A DNA stretch of 49,158 nt. Origin: Candidatus Thorarchaeota archaeon. Lineage in GTDB: Archaea > Asgardarchaeota > Thorarchaeia > Thorarchaeales > Thorarchaeaceae. This document shows positions 40,384-49,096 of this stretch, one piece after another. A model generated the notes under the pieces. The model made no database searches, was not told the DNA's origin, and saw only the letters and a list, made by a program, of their open reading frames with translations. The first letter of the stretch is position 1. Every line of letters begins with the position of its first letter. Made by a program: the position numbers and the translations under genes. The stretch spans positions 1 to 49,158 of the forward strand of contig JAEOTX010000096.1 in assembly GCA_016839605.1 (NCBI GenBank). Reading direction: 5' to 3'.

Positions 40384-40633
40384 GTAAGCACCTCAACTCA
40401 AACTAGAGTTCCCAACAAGCGCGCATGCTTTGATTGCATTATAACATCCGCGCCAGCGGCAATGTCGCGAATGGGTCACGGCTTTAACCCTTTCTACGGT
40501 GTTAGCTGAACAGGATTCGTGTCAGCACACCTTTGGGTAAGAAGGCAACACTCAAATGTCGGGTAGACGCGAAGGCTCAAAGTGCCCAGCTTAGTGGGAG
40601 AAATGACGTTTCAAAAATGTGGAGTGTGTTTCA

Positions 40634-42820
40634 ATGCTCAAGGAACTCAAGTATGATGTACCGAAGATTGAGAAGGGATACTCCGATCATACCCTATACA
40701 TCAATCTGGATGACAACACAATCAAGATCAAACCCGTTGGCAAAGAAATGAAGGAAACCTTCACAGGCGGAAAGGGCTATGATCTTTGGCTGATGTGGAG
40801 CGGACTTCCCAAGGACCGTGTAGTGAAATGGGATGATCCAGAGAATGAGATCTGCATTGCAAATGGTCCTCTAGGAGGAGTGACACAGTACCCCGGTGCA
40901 GGTAAATCAATCGTAACTAGCATATCGCCAATGACTGGTATTCCTATCGACAGCAACGTCGGCGGCTACTTCGGACCACATCTGAAATTCTCTGGGTTTG
41001 ATGCGTTGGAGATTCAAGGCAAAGCTAAGAACGACGTCTATGTGTTCATCGATGGTGATTCAGGCAAAATTGAGATTCATGATGGCTCAGACCTACCAGA
41101 TACAGCATACGAAATCACACGAGTCCTCACCGAGCGACACACCGCTAAGGAAGGAAAGGACATCTCTGTTGTGTCAGTGGGGCCAGGTGGAGATCACGCA
41201 TACATGAGCTGCTTAAACTTCTCGTGGTGGGACATGAGAAGGAATATTCCCCGATACAAGCAGGCTGGTCGTGGAGGCATCGGTGCAGTATTCAGGAACA
41301 AGAAGATCAAAGCACTCGTTGCTAAGATTGACAAGATAACCTTGGAAATGAACGGCCCCGCAGACATTGAAGGGGTGAAGAAGGTCGGTCGTGAACATTC
41401 GAAAGAGATTCTCGACCTTGATGCGAAGCAGAATAGGATGAGAACGATAGGGACTGGGCATTTGCCATCAATAATGGATGAGTTTGATCTCCTTCCCACC
41501 AGGAACTTTCGAGCTGGAAGTGATCCTGAGGCAAAGAACCTCTTTGGCGATGTCTGGGAGAACCTCTACACAGACCACTCCAAGGGATGGGATGGTTGCT
41601 GGAGACCCTGTGCTATCAATTGCTCACATTGTATCGAGGGGTTTATGCCTAAGACTGGACCCTTCAAAGGAAAGAAGGTAGTTGTGGATGGACCCGAATA
41701 TGAGACAATCGCGGGGTGTGGTTCAAACATCGGTATTTTCGAACCTCACTGGGTAGCTGAGCTAAACTTCTACTGTGATGCCTATGGTATCGATACCATC
41801 AGTTTTGGAACCACCATGGGCTTCGTGATGGAGCTCTTTGAGGAGGGCTACATCAACGAAAAGGCCACTGGCGGTCATGTGCTGAACTGGGGTGCATCAG
41901 AAGAAGCACTTGCAGTGCTGCATGAGATTGCTGAGGGGAAGGGGTTCGGTGGCGAGCACTTTGGCAAGGGTGTCGCATATCTCAAGAAACACTTCGCAGA
42001 TGAGTATGACATCGACCCCAAACACATGCAGGATATCGGTATGGAACACAAGGGTCTCGAATACTCGGAGTATGTGACGAAAGAGAGCCTAGCTCAACAG
42101 GGAGGCTATGGCCTCACACTCAAGGGACCTCAGCATGATGAGGCATGGCTCATATTCCTGGACATGGTCCATAACTACATGCCTACGTTTGAGGACAAAG
42201 CAGAAGCACTTCATTACTTTCCGATGTGGCGAACTTGGTTTGGGCTGAACGGGCTATGCAAGTTGCCATGGAACGATGTAGTGCCAGCAGATAACGCAGA
42301 CACTGATGAACCAGCAAAGGTTCCAGGACATGTGTCATTCTACGCGCGCTTCTTTTCAGCTATGACTGGAATAGAATCGAAGGGAGATGATCTTGTTCAT
42401 AGAAGCGAGAGAGTCTACAATTTCCAGCGAATCTTCAATATCCGGCAGGGGAAGGGTCTCAGGATAAATGACTCAAACCCGCCGTACAGGAGTGTTGGAC
42501 CTGTTACAAACTGGGAATACGAGAGTCGGCCAGAGAGATATGATACCTTCCTTCAGGAGAAGTGTGGTATCGACTGCTCCAACATGTCTACATCTGAAAA
42601 AGTTGCCAAATTGCGTGGTTACAGAGAAGAGCAGTACAAGCTGTTGGCTGATGCAGCGTACAAGCGCCGTGGTTGGACTCGCAATGGGGTACCAACTATG
42701 GAAAAGGTCAAGTCTCTCGATCTAGACTGGATTCCTGAAGTTGTTGATATTGTCAAAAAGCATGAAAGCACTGCACCTCCACCAGATACACTGCCTGAGA
42801 GTGATGATGCGTGGGCATAA
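40634..42820 (+). CDS. Tungsten-containing aldehyde ferredoxin oxidoreductase
   Basis: 728 residues from the ATG at 40634, chosen because GGAG lies nine bases upstream; a GTG at 40619 gives five more residues. The N-terminal domain has the tungstopterin-binding TFTGGKGYD, GPLGG and SGFDALEIQG motifs. The [4Fe-4S] cysteines are in DGCWRPCAINCSHC (Cys322, 326, 330/333) with a fourth in NGLCKLPW. AOR-family enzymes oxidise aldehydes to acids and reduce ferredoxin; the exact aldehyde is not predictable. Oxo acids and aldehydes from the aminotransferases in this window are reasonable sources. Confidence 0.93.
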   Translation: MLKELKYDVPKIEKGYSDHTLYINLDDNTIKIKPVGKEMKETFTGGKGYDLWLMWSGLPKDRVVKWDDPENEICIANGPLGGVTQYPGAGKSIVTSISPMTGIPIDSNVGGYFGPHLKFSGFDALEIQGKAKNDVYVFIDGDSGKIEIHDGSDLPDTAYEITRVLTERHTAKEGKDISVVSVGPGGDHAYMSCLNFSWWDMRRNIPRYKQAGRGGIGAVFRNKKIKALVAKIDKITLEMNGPADIEGVKKVGREHSKEILDLDAKQNRMRTIGTGHLPSIMDEFDLLPTRNFRAGSDPEAKNLFGDVWENLYTDHSKGWDGCWRPCAINCSHCIEGFMPKTGPFKGKKVVVDGPEYETIAGCGSNIGIFEPHWVAELNFYCDAYGIDTISFGTTMGFVMELFEEGYINEKATGGHVLNWGASEEALAVLHEIAEGKGFGGEHFGKGVAYLKKHFADEYDIDPKHMQDIGMEHKGLEYSEYVTKESLAQQGGYGLTLKGPQHDEAWLIFLDMVHNYMPTFEDKAEALHYFPMWRTWFGLNGLCKLPWNDVVPADNADTDEPAKVPGHVSFYARFFSAMTGIESKGDDLVHRSERVYNFQRIFNIRQGKGLRINDSNPPYRSVGPVTNWEYESRPERYDTFLQEKCGIDCSNMSTSEKVAKLRGYREEQYKLLADAAYKRRGWTRNGVPTMEKVKSLDLDWIPEVVDIVKKHESTAPPPDTLPESDDAWA

Positions 42821-42925
42821 CATCGCCAGAAAAAATACCTATACTACAATGAAAAGCCCATACTATTTATCGATGAATGTGAAGGGATAAGTAAGACAAA
42901 TGGAACCATGGTAGGTTAGGGATAT

Positions 42926-43561
42926 ATGCTAATGCAATTTGGTTACACATTTCCGCTCACAATGGTGGCGATGGGCCTTGGTCTTTTGATAATCTATCTC
43001 TGTTGTTCAGGCTGTACAGGATCGAAATCCAAGAAATTGAGTGAACCGGAGGACACTGAGGAGCCGTACACTCCTTCGAGGGAAAGAACGTGGACAACTG
43101 AAGAAGAAAGGCCAGATCCTCGACCACGAGCGGCAGAACCAAGCAGACCTCCATCAGTTGCTGCAACTACTACGGCGCCGACGATTGGAGACTTCAGGGC
43201 AGAAAGGATGGATCCAGTCCTCTTCGAGAAACTCCTAGACGATATGACAAGTAGTGCGTTTACTTTCGAAGTGGAAGGATGGACTACAATGGAACTGAAA
43301 GAGAGGATTGACCAAGTACTTCGAGACTCTGGATTCACGGTTGTAAGAAGTATTGTAGAGGATTCCACTGCAGAGAGAGTCGAAGTTAAGATTGGCGGGT
43401 GGACTAGACAGGTCAGTACAGACAAAGGACTTGGTGTGAGAATCACACTGAAGGGAGTGCCTAATAGAGATAGGGCATTCTGCCACATGACAGTTTCTGC
43501 GGAAGACAGGAGTTTGGTGCTCCCAACAATTAACAAGCTTAGGAAGAAGATAGTATCCTAA
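42926..43561 (+). CDS. Membrane-anchored protein with proline-rich linker and a small C-terminal domain
   Basis: 211 residues. One N-terminal membrane segment (about 8-27, MVAMGLGLLIIYLCC) is followed by a charged, proline-rich linker (about 30-90, with repeated EE, RP and PS). The C-terminal domain of about 115 residues (FTFEVEGWTTMELKERIDQV onward) has alternating strands and helices. The linker implies a domain held away from the membrane, probably cytoplasmic because basic residues follow the segment. I do not recognise the family. Confidence 0.7.
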   Translation: MLMQFGYTFPLTMVAMGLGLLIIYLCCSGCTGSKSKKLSEPEDTEEPYTPSRERTWTTEEERPDPRPRAAEPSRPPSVAATTTAPTIGDFRAERMDPVLFEKLLDDMTSSAFTFEVEGWTTMELKERIDQVLRDSGFTVVRSIVEDSTAERVEVKIGGWTRQVSTDKGLGVRITLKGVPNRDRAFCHMTVSAEDRSLVLPTINKLRKKIVS

Positions 43562-43606
43562 TCTAACTGCTTCCACAAAAAGGTGACAACAAAAAAAGAA
43601 GAGTAA

Positions 43607-43633
43607 GGAAAGGGAGTATTCACTCACCTTTCC
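43607..43633 (-). terminator. Hairpin terminator of the polytopic membrane protein gene
   Basis: GGAAAG..GAGT-gaat-ACTC.CTTTCC on the minus strand forms a stem of six plus four pairs. It is followed after eight bases by TTCTTTTTTTG. It lies in the 83-base space between two convergent genes and fits the minus-strand gene best. Confidence 0.65.
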
Positions 43634-43644
43634 TTTTGAATCGG

Positions 43645-44466
43645 CTACTGTGACAACTTCTCTGCAATCCTACCCATGCCATAGATGTACAAGACAATCA
43701 ATAGGATAGCACCTAGGTTGCCTACTCCAATTATCGCCATATCTGCGAAGAAGTCTATTGATGTTGGGAACGATACTGCACCCCACGCATTAAGGAATAC
43801 ATAGGCAGTCACATTGTAAGTGATCCCCAGCAAGAAGACTAAGACCATTAGAATGTAGAATATCTTAGCCAAATCACCAAAGAACTTCCCAATCGTTTCT
43901 CCTGTGTATTTCTTAAAGAGTTTGAATAGACCATAACAGAATAGGACTATACCAAAGACAACTAACAAGCCACCACCCATGTATAGGAATGGAGGCATGA
44001 TATGATTGATGCTCGTTGTGCCAATGAAGTCGTCCAGAACCCAGTTGGCATAGAAGCCAGCTGCTAGAATGATGAAGAGCCCCTTCAGAATGTGAAAGAT
44101 GTTCTTAATCAAATCCCAGTTGCCCATCCGTGGTTCCAGGATTGGAGCCAAGAAGTACAGTAGACCCACCAAGAGGATCAAGACTGCTGCAGCTGCGTCT
44201 GCTGGTACAACGATTAGCCAAACTATTGCATTGACAATAATAGCAAGGCCGAATACAATCCATGCCATGTTTTCTTGGCCTATTGCATAGTAGAGGGGGA
44301 ACAATAGCCCCAATACAAGTGCAAAGTAGTAGACCCAAACCTCTGCACCCATTGTTGCTGCATATGACGATAGCGCTGTCCATGGCGTGTAAAGCAAGTA
44401 GAACAGTACTAACGCAACAGCAGAAAGGTACAGGATTATGGTTTTGAAGTTTATTTCTTCACTCAA
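43645..44466 (-). CDS. Polytopic membrane protein of unknown function
   Basis: 273 residues with about eight membrane segments (roughly 9-26, 42-62, 65-85, 88-108, 120-140, 155-178, 200-222, 240-265) and short loops. Few charged residues lie within the membrane and no transporter or enzyme motif is recognised. The start is TTG at 44466, supported by GAGGTG six bases upstream and a TATA box at 44524-44533. It is convergent with the anchored protein at 42926. Confidence 0.75.
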   Translation of the reverse strand: MSEEINFKTIILYLSAVALVLFYLLYTPWTALSSYAATMGAEVWVYYFALVLGLLFPLYYAIGQENMAWIVFGLAIIVNAIVWLIVVPADAAAAVLILLVGLLYFLAPILEPRMGNWDLIKNIFHILKGLFIILAAGFYANWVLDDFIGTTSINHIMPPFLYMGGGLLVVFGIVLFCYGLFKLFKKYTGETIGKFFGDLAKIFYILMVLVFLLGITYNVTAYVFLNAWGAVSFPTSIDFFADMAIIGVGNLGAILLIVLYIYGMGRIAEKLSQ

Positions 44467-44523
44467 AACTCACACCTCTATTGGCCCATAGGCCACTATA
44501 GTTAAGTCTCAACATGCACGGTA

Positions 44524-44533
44524 GCTTATATGG
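44524..44533 (-). promoter_or_regulatory. TATA box of the polytopic membrane protein gene
   Basis: On the minus strand this reads CCATATAAGC, about 60 bases upstream of the TTG start, giving a leader of about 35 bases that contains GAGGTG. Confidence 0.6.
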
Positions 44534-44683
44534 GTGGTGATATCATCGCCGAAAGTCGATACGACAAAAGCCGTATATTTCCCCTATTCTTCGATTAATC
44601 GTTACTTTTTTCCCCGATTGGCGCCAGATGCAACTTCTATTTGGGTCATATGATTAATAGGGGCTGTAAGGTCTAAATTGACA

Positions 44684-45598
44684 ATGCAGACAGGCACTGA
44701 AATCTACAATATCGGCATTTTGAGCGCATTGGCAGCAACCCTTCTCTTCGGCATCACAAATGTAGTCTACAAGAAGCTCGATAAAGAACTCAGTGCAATT
44801 GATATTACATTTACCAGGGTCTGGGTCAGTCTCTTACCTGCGTATTTCTTCGCTATACTTTCTGCAGGAACGTTCGAGTTTGAAGTACCTCCACAATCTA
44901 TGCTTCCGCTAGGGGTCTCAATGATCCTGGGAATTGTTGCGGGAGACACTGTATACTTTCTAAGTCAAGAACGAATAGGCGTAGCTAGAGCGTTCCCAAT
45001 AGCGATGAGTTATCCGCTATTGGTCTATCTGCTTGCGGCCCTATTCCTTGATGAGCCAGTCATAATTCAGAGGATTATTGGAGCAGTCTTCGTCGTGGTT
45101 GGCGTAGCAGCCATAGCTAGAACTGAAGCATCCCATGAAAATACTGAACAATCTATCGCAGATGATCAAAGAAAGCGGATAGGAGTGCTTTTGGCATTTC
45201 TCACAGTGTGTCTATGGGCTTTGAGCGATGTGATTTTCCAGTTTGGCCTTACATCAATAGGAGCTGCTGAAGCTAATTTCTTCAGGATGCTTGTTGCTTC
45301 GATAGTGTTGATTCCAATCTTCTTCATCACACATAGAGGGGGCAGGTCACTACCCAGCAGGCGTATCACTCTTCTAGCACTCTTGACTGGACTTTTCAGC
45401 ATAGCGCTAAGTCTAATCCTCTACAGTTATGCTGTGAAGTTTGTTGGTGCTACAATAACGGCAGTCATTGTCGCATCAGCGCCTATCTTCACGGCACCTC
45501 TGTCAGCCATCTATCTGAAAGAGGAGATGGGTGCAAAGGTGGTCGGCGGCACCTTGCTGACAATTATTGGAGTCATATTGGTGGTCATCCTTCTCTAA
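44684..45598 (+). CDS. EamA/DMT-family permease, second paralogue
   Basis: 304 residues with two EamA repeats of about five membrane segments each. GDTVYFLSQERIGVARAFPI matches GDVIYFLSQDRIGVSTAFAI of the permease at 36216. The central charged loop (EASHENTEQSIADDQRKR) is in the same place. ATG 44684 is chosen over TTG 44678. The substrate is unknown; the two copies are diverged, so they probably differ in specificity. Confidence 0.85.
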   Translation: MQTGTEIYNIGILSALAATLLFGITNVVYKKLDKELSAIDITFTRVWVSLLPAYFFAILSAGTFEFEVPPQSMLPLGVSMILGIVAGDTVYFLSQERIGVARAFPIAMSYPLLVYLLAALFLDEPVIIQRIIGAVFVVVGVAAIARTEASHENTEQSIADDQRKRIGVLLAFLTVCLWALSDVIFQFGLTSIGAAEANFFRMLVASIVLIPIFFITHRGGRSLPSRRITLLALLTGLFSIALSLILYSYAVKFVGATITAVIVASAPIFTAPLSAIYLKEEMGAKVVGGTLLTIIGVILVVILL

Positions 45599-45770
45599 TC
45601 AGATATTCCGGATGTTTCCCCTTAGAAGGGGAATGAAGCGGCATCCTTCTTCTGCTGCTCAACATGCTCCATGATTTCCTTGAATGTGGAATGATGCTGT
45701 CAATGCACTTCAATACGCTAATAGTCATCTTTTAGAAGGAGAAAACAGGTGCTGTTGGAAGTTGGTTCTA

Positions 45771-46961
45771 ATGAACATCAGGCGCGCAACTGAAGACGAT
45801 TTTGATGCAATAGCTGAACTCGAACGGTATGTGTACAGTCTACCGCCGGACTACATAGAAATGAGCCGCGAACGATTTCCATACACCTTCCAGGACCACT
45901 TGTTGCTTGAGGACAAGGGAGTAGCCGTTGCATCTGCACGATTAATTCCACTTCAACAGAACATTAGGAGTCGCTGGAAGAAGATGGGAGCCTTGGCCAT
46001 GATTACAAGCTATCCGGAAACACGAAGGAGAGGTCATGTTCGACAACTCACCTCTTACATGTTTCAGATCATGCATGATGAAGGGTACGCTTCAAGTGTT
46101 CTCTATCCCTTCAAAGACACGTTCTACGGCGCATTTGGGTATGTGAACTGCCCTCCAAGAATGAGAGTAGTTGCAAATCCCTCTCACCTCAGCAGATGGA
46201 TGCTGCCGGAAGGATACATTGTGAAGAGAATGTCCATGCTAGATGCAGCTGATCATTACAAGATGCTGTTCAACGAGATCGGGGTTTCAACACATGGTGC
46301 AACTGCTAGAGGCGACAAGCGCTGGAATGAGTTGACTACAGGTTCAAGAATCAATGCAGCTGTTGTGTTTGGACCAAAAGGTGAAGCAGAGGGTGTAATG
46401 CTCTATCAACACAAAGGATATTCTGATTTTATGGGCGAGGCCAATGTTGGTTCTATGAATGTTAGGGAATGGTACTGGAAGAATCATTTAGCACGAAGTG
46501 CGTTGTTGAATTTCGTCTATCTTCATTCAGACCAAATAGTGAAAGCTTCTCTCCCTGCTAATCCATCAATTGATGATTACTATCAATGGATTGAAGGAAG
46601 AAACATTCTGGAACTCAAGACTGGACTGACCTATATGGCACGTTGCATAGATGTGCAGGTCGCTTTAGAGGGCTTGCCAACGAAGAGTGATGGTCAGCTC
46701 ACCTTTCGAGTCAAGGATCCACAGTGCGAATGTAACAATCAGACGTATTGGATAGATGCTAGCGGTGGAAGTATGAAAGTAGAACCAATCGGCGATGCAG
46801 ACACAGAGATTGCTCTGACAATAAAGGGGGTATCAGCACTTCTCTATGGGACAATGAGTGCTGACGATTTAATTCCATATGATTGGATTTCAGGACCAGT
46901 CCCGAAGTTACTCAATGAATGGTTCCCAAAGAAATACACTTGGATGTATGAAGATTTCTGA
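45771..46961 (+). CDS. Eis-like GNAT acetyltransferase with C-terminal sterol-carrier-type domain
   Basis: 396 residues from ATG 45771, where the GNAT fold begins (MNIRRATEDDFDAIAELE). The acetyl-CoA loop is ITSYPETRRRGHVRQL (about 79-94). A second GNAT-like half follows. The C-terminal 110 residues (VDVQVALEGLPTKSDGQ onward, then IALTIKGVSALLYGTMSADD) resemble the SCP2-like domain of Eis enzymes. The protein ends with an aromatic C-terminus, as in Eis, where the terminal carboxylate acts in catalysis. Eis proteins acetylate amines on varied acceptors; the substrate is unknown. No clear ribosome site precedes the ATG. Confidence 0.82.
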   Translation: MNIRRATEDDFDAIAELERYVYSLPPDYIEMSRERFPYTFQDHLLLEDKGVAVASARLIPLQQNIRSRWKKMGALAMITSYPETRRRGHVRQLTSYMFQIMHDEGYASSVLYPFKDTFYGAFGYVNCPPRMRVVANPSHLSRWMLPEGYIVKRMSMLDAADHYKMLFNEIGVSTHGATARGDKRWNELTTGSRINAAVVFGPKGEAEGVMLYQHKGYSDFMGEANVGSMNVREWYWKNHLARSALLNFVYLHSDQIVKASLPANPSIDDYYQWIEGRNILELKTGLTYMARCIDVQVALEGLPTKSDGQLTFRVKDPQCECNNQTYWIDASGGSMKVEPIGDADTEIALTIKGVSALLYGTMSADDLIPYDWISGPVPKLLNEWFPKKYTWMYEDF

Positions 46962-47015
46962 CGATTCATGAAAAGACTTGCGGAATCATTGAGATTCCGC
47001 AGTCCTCTCCAAGGG

Positions 47016-47690
47016 TTATTGACTACGAGCGGGACCAAGTCTCAGCTGAGCGTGCTTATAGTCCCCGGGTTTATCACGAGATGCTATCTGTCGCTTCAAG
47101 CGTTCATAGTCCTCCTCGCAGTTGGACTCCAATTGAAATCTGGTCCACTTCAGCTTGATTTCCTCATCCGTGAATACATCAATATCCTTGGGTCCAGCAA
47201 GGAGGTCAATATCTGGCTGGACGCCTAGCTTCTCAAGGGTTTCTTCTATGAATCCACCACCTAGGAGAAGCCATACCTGGGCTTCCACATCAAACCAGAC
47301 ATCAATCACATTCCCGATCTTGATTCCATCTAAGTCGATGACCTTTGCCTTCGAAATCTGAGAGAGCTTCCTATCGGTGTCATCAATTGAGTCCTCGCAC
47401 AGAGTAGTGCAGAGAGTTTCCCCATCTACAGTCAGCGTCACTTTGTCTTCGGTGATAGCATCGATATGGTCGACGCTAAATATTGGATCCTTGTCTGGTC
47501 GTAAACCAATTGACTCCAGGAGCTCTTCTACTCGACTTCCGCCCACTATAACGGATTTGGGATTGAGTTTGTTATCGTCAATAGTGAAGATGAAATCGAT
47601 CACTGTTCCGAGAATTTCACCCTTTGAATCCACCACTGGCTTCTTTTTGATTTCACTGTACTTCATGTTGATACATGGTAACATAGGCAT
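47016..47690 (-). CDS. Double PRC-barrel domain protein
   Basis: 224 residues with two PRC-barrel-like units. The first, about 10-85, has KKKPVVDSKGEILGTVIDF and later SVDHIDAITEDKVTL. The second, about 112-180, has KAKVIDLDGIKIGNVIDVWF and later LAGPKDIDVFTDEEIKL. PRC barrels serve in RNA processing (RimM), photosynthetic reaction centres and small archaeal proteins that bind membranes or partners. A TATA box 26 bases upstream makes a leaderless start at 47690 plausible; the ATG at 47666 is the alternative. Confidence 0.85.
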   Translation of the reverse strand: MPMLPCINMKYSEIKKKPVVDSKGEILGTVIDFIFTIDDNKLNPKSVIVGGSRVEELLESIGLRPDKDPIFSVDHIDAITEDKVTLTVDGETLCTTLCEDSIDDTDRKLSQISKAKVIDLDGIKIGNVIDVWFDVEAQVWLLLGGGFIEETLEKLGVQPDIDLLAGPKDIDVFTDEEIKLKWTRFQLESNCEEDYERLKRQIASRDKPGDYKHAQLRLGPARSQ

Positions 47691-47716
47691 ACCTCGATTT
47701 GTTAACTATTGTGAAG

Positions 47717-47724
47717 TTATATAA
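47717..47724 (-). promoter_or_regulatory. TATA box of the PRC-barrel gene
   Basis: TTATATAA on the minus strand ends 26 bases before the ATG at 47690, the spacing expected for initiation at or within a base or two of the start codon. Confidence 0.65.
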
Positions 47725-47795
47725 GACTTGCCCTGTCTTTCTTGTGAAATTCAATGAAATCTATCTGCCTTAATAATCTCTGCTTTCAAGAGGGA

Positions 47796-47823
47796 TAGAA
47801 AAGAAATGAGCCCAAAAGGGCTC
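47796..47823 (-). terminator. Terminator downstream of the small unknown gene
   Basis: On the minus strand GAGCCC-TTTT-GGGCTC (47823-47808) is a perfect 6-bp hairpin followed by ATTTCTTTTCT. It lies 18 bases after the stop of the gene at 47841-48143. Confidence 0.7.
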
Positions 47824-47840
47824 GCAGTTAAGCTGAAAGT

Positions 47841-48143
47841 CTAATAGACTTCTCGAGGACTCTGCCGCAGTCTGTCGGGCAGTTGACCGCCCTCACCTAG
47901 GACTTCCAGCTCATGATCTCGGCCATAGCGGCCGCCATCACCAAACAGAAAGCCGGTCTTCTGAATCCCGCGAGCTTGGCGTTCAGCTGCTCTTCGCGTG
48001 ATCATTCCAACATTCGAGGGTACAGACAACAGCAGTTTCTTCTGTGTTTCATCAATGACGAGTAGAATGCTGTCATCACTAGTCGTCCGAGTTGTCTCAT
48101 GAAACTGCGAGTCATTTTGGTTAAACTCTAGGTAGTATGGCAT
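47841..48143 (-). CDS. Small protein of unknown function
   Basis: 100 residues. The N-terminal half alternates strand-like stretches (SILLVIDETQKKLLLSVPSN); then a basic helix (MITRRAAERQARGIQKTG) and a glycine- and charge-rich tail (GDGGRYGRDHELEVLGEGG). The gene is well supported: TATA box at 48192-48201, GGAGGA ribosome site nine to ten bases before ATG 48143, and a hairpin terminator. I do not recognise the family. The strand-helix layout could be a small ligand or protein-binding domain. Confidence 0.75.
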   Translation of the reverse strand: MPYYLEFNQNDSQFHETTRTTSDDSILLVIDETQKKLLLSVPSNVGMITRRAAERQARGIQKTGFLFGDGGRYGRDHELEVLGEGGQLPDRLRQSPREVY

Positions 48144-48191
48144 CTGAGTCTAATCCTCCATATGGGAGTATAATTGATTCTTCGTTGGATG

Positions 48192-48201
48192 CCATATATA
48201 C
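48192..48201 (-). promoter_or_regulatory. TATA box of the small unknown gene
   Basis: GTATATATGG on the minus strand, about 50 bases upstream of ATG 48143, with the GGAGGA site in the short leader. Confidence 0.6.
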
Positions 48202-48221
48202 ATTCTTTGCGTGAGTACTGC

Positions 48222-48890
48222 CTATGTAGGCAAGAGGTGTGCAGTGCCACAGTGGGAACACACAACTGCTTCTTCATAGGGCTCAGGAAGGGGAAGTGGA
48301 GCGCTACAATTCTGACATTTCAGTTCCTTAATCTCAGACCGTTCTTCTGCTGGAATGTCTAGACGAAAGACCTGTTGAGCAACATCACGGAGTGTCTTTC
48401 CAATCTTTCCCGCGGCTTGGGAGACCGCATTAGTTTCAGAGTCGGATAGAGACCCAAGTCCAACAGCCTTGAAGAAATTGTCAATAGCCCTGCCTATCTT
48501 TCCGAATAAAGACCCAGCCTTCCATGCCATTACATCGCTTACATGTAGTTCGATAAGTTCGTCATCAGGATGACCAGGAATCTGATATCCCCGCTTCCAG
48601 TCAATTCGTTCTGATCTTGTTGCTGATAGCTGCTGACCACAACTGGGACATCCAAGTCGCCATTCCTTTTTCCCAAACCAGCCTTTCTTGATCTTGATTT
48701 CCCCAGTATCATACCAACACCTCTTGTGGGCAACCTTGTCACAATTTGGACAAGAGAACAGGAAGTACTTGTCGGGCTTAGCCTGCTGTACCTTTCCAGC
48801 TGGGAGTTGAAGGTAGGCAAGGTCTCCTGAAGTATTGTTTAGGAGATATTTTCCGCAGATGAAGCATGTCTTCCCATCAAACTTGGCCAT
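48222..48890 (-). CDS. Zinc protein with RING-like N-terminal and zinc-ribbon C-terminal domains
   Basis: 222 residues from ATG 48890 (an in-frame start at 48911 adds seven). The N-terminal 90 residues have the ligand order CxxC (CFIC), CxxC (CPNC), His (AHKRCW), Cys, CxxC (CPSC), resembling a RING or other cross-brace zinc fold. Spacing is longer than in classical RING fingers. A middle helical region of about 90 residues (SLFGKIGRAIDNFFKAVG) has amphipathic helices. The end is a zinc ribbon, CQNC with CSHC. Possible roles are a ubiquitin-type ligase, an RNA or DNA binder, or a scaffold; no ubiquitin-system gene is nearby. Confidence 0.75.
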   Translation of the reverse strand: MAKFDGKTCFICGKYLLNNTSGDLAYLQLPAGKVQQAKPDKYFLFSCPNCDKVAHKRCWYDTGEIKIKKGWFGKKEWRLGCPSCGQQLSATRSERIDWKRGYQIPGHPDDELIELHVSDVMAWKAGSLFGKIGRAIDNFFKAVGLGSLSDSETNAVSQAAGKIGKTLRDVAQQVFRLDIPAEERSEIKELKCQNCSAPLPLPEPYEEAVVCSHCGTAHLLPT

Positions 48891-49096
48891 CTTATCAACT
48901 GGCACTCTCAATTATGTACGCCTCATGCAGTGCTGATTCTTTTGGTCTTAAAGCCCTTCGCACCAATGCCATAGCATCTTATGACGTTGATACGAAACAT
49001 TGACGAAGGGAAAATCATAATTCTGTCGTGCTTCATCGCGTAATAGTGACTCATATTAGCATGTAGAGGTTATGCAAGAAGAAGAGGATTTGCCAT

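Noticed and set aside
42994-43536. Long minus-strand frame of 180 codons opposite the membrane-anchored protein
   Set aside because: It is a serine/leucine/valine-rich antisense shadow with no domain pattern; the plus-strand gene has a membrane segment, linker and folded domain.
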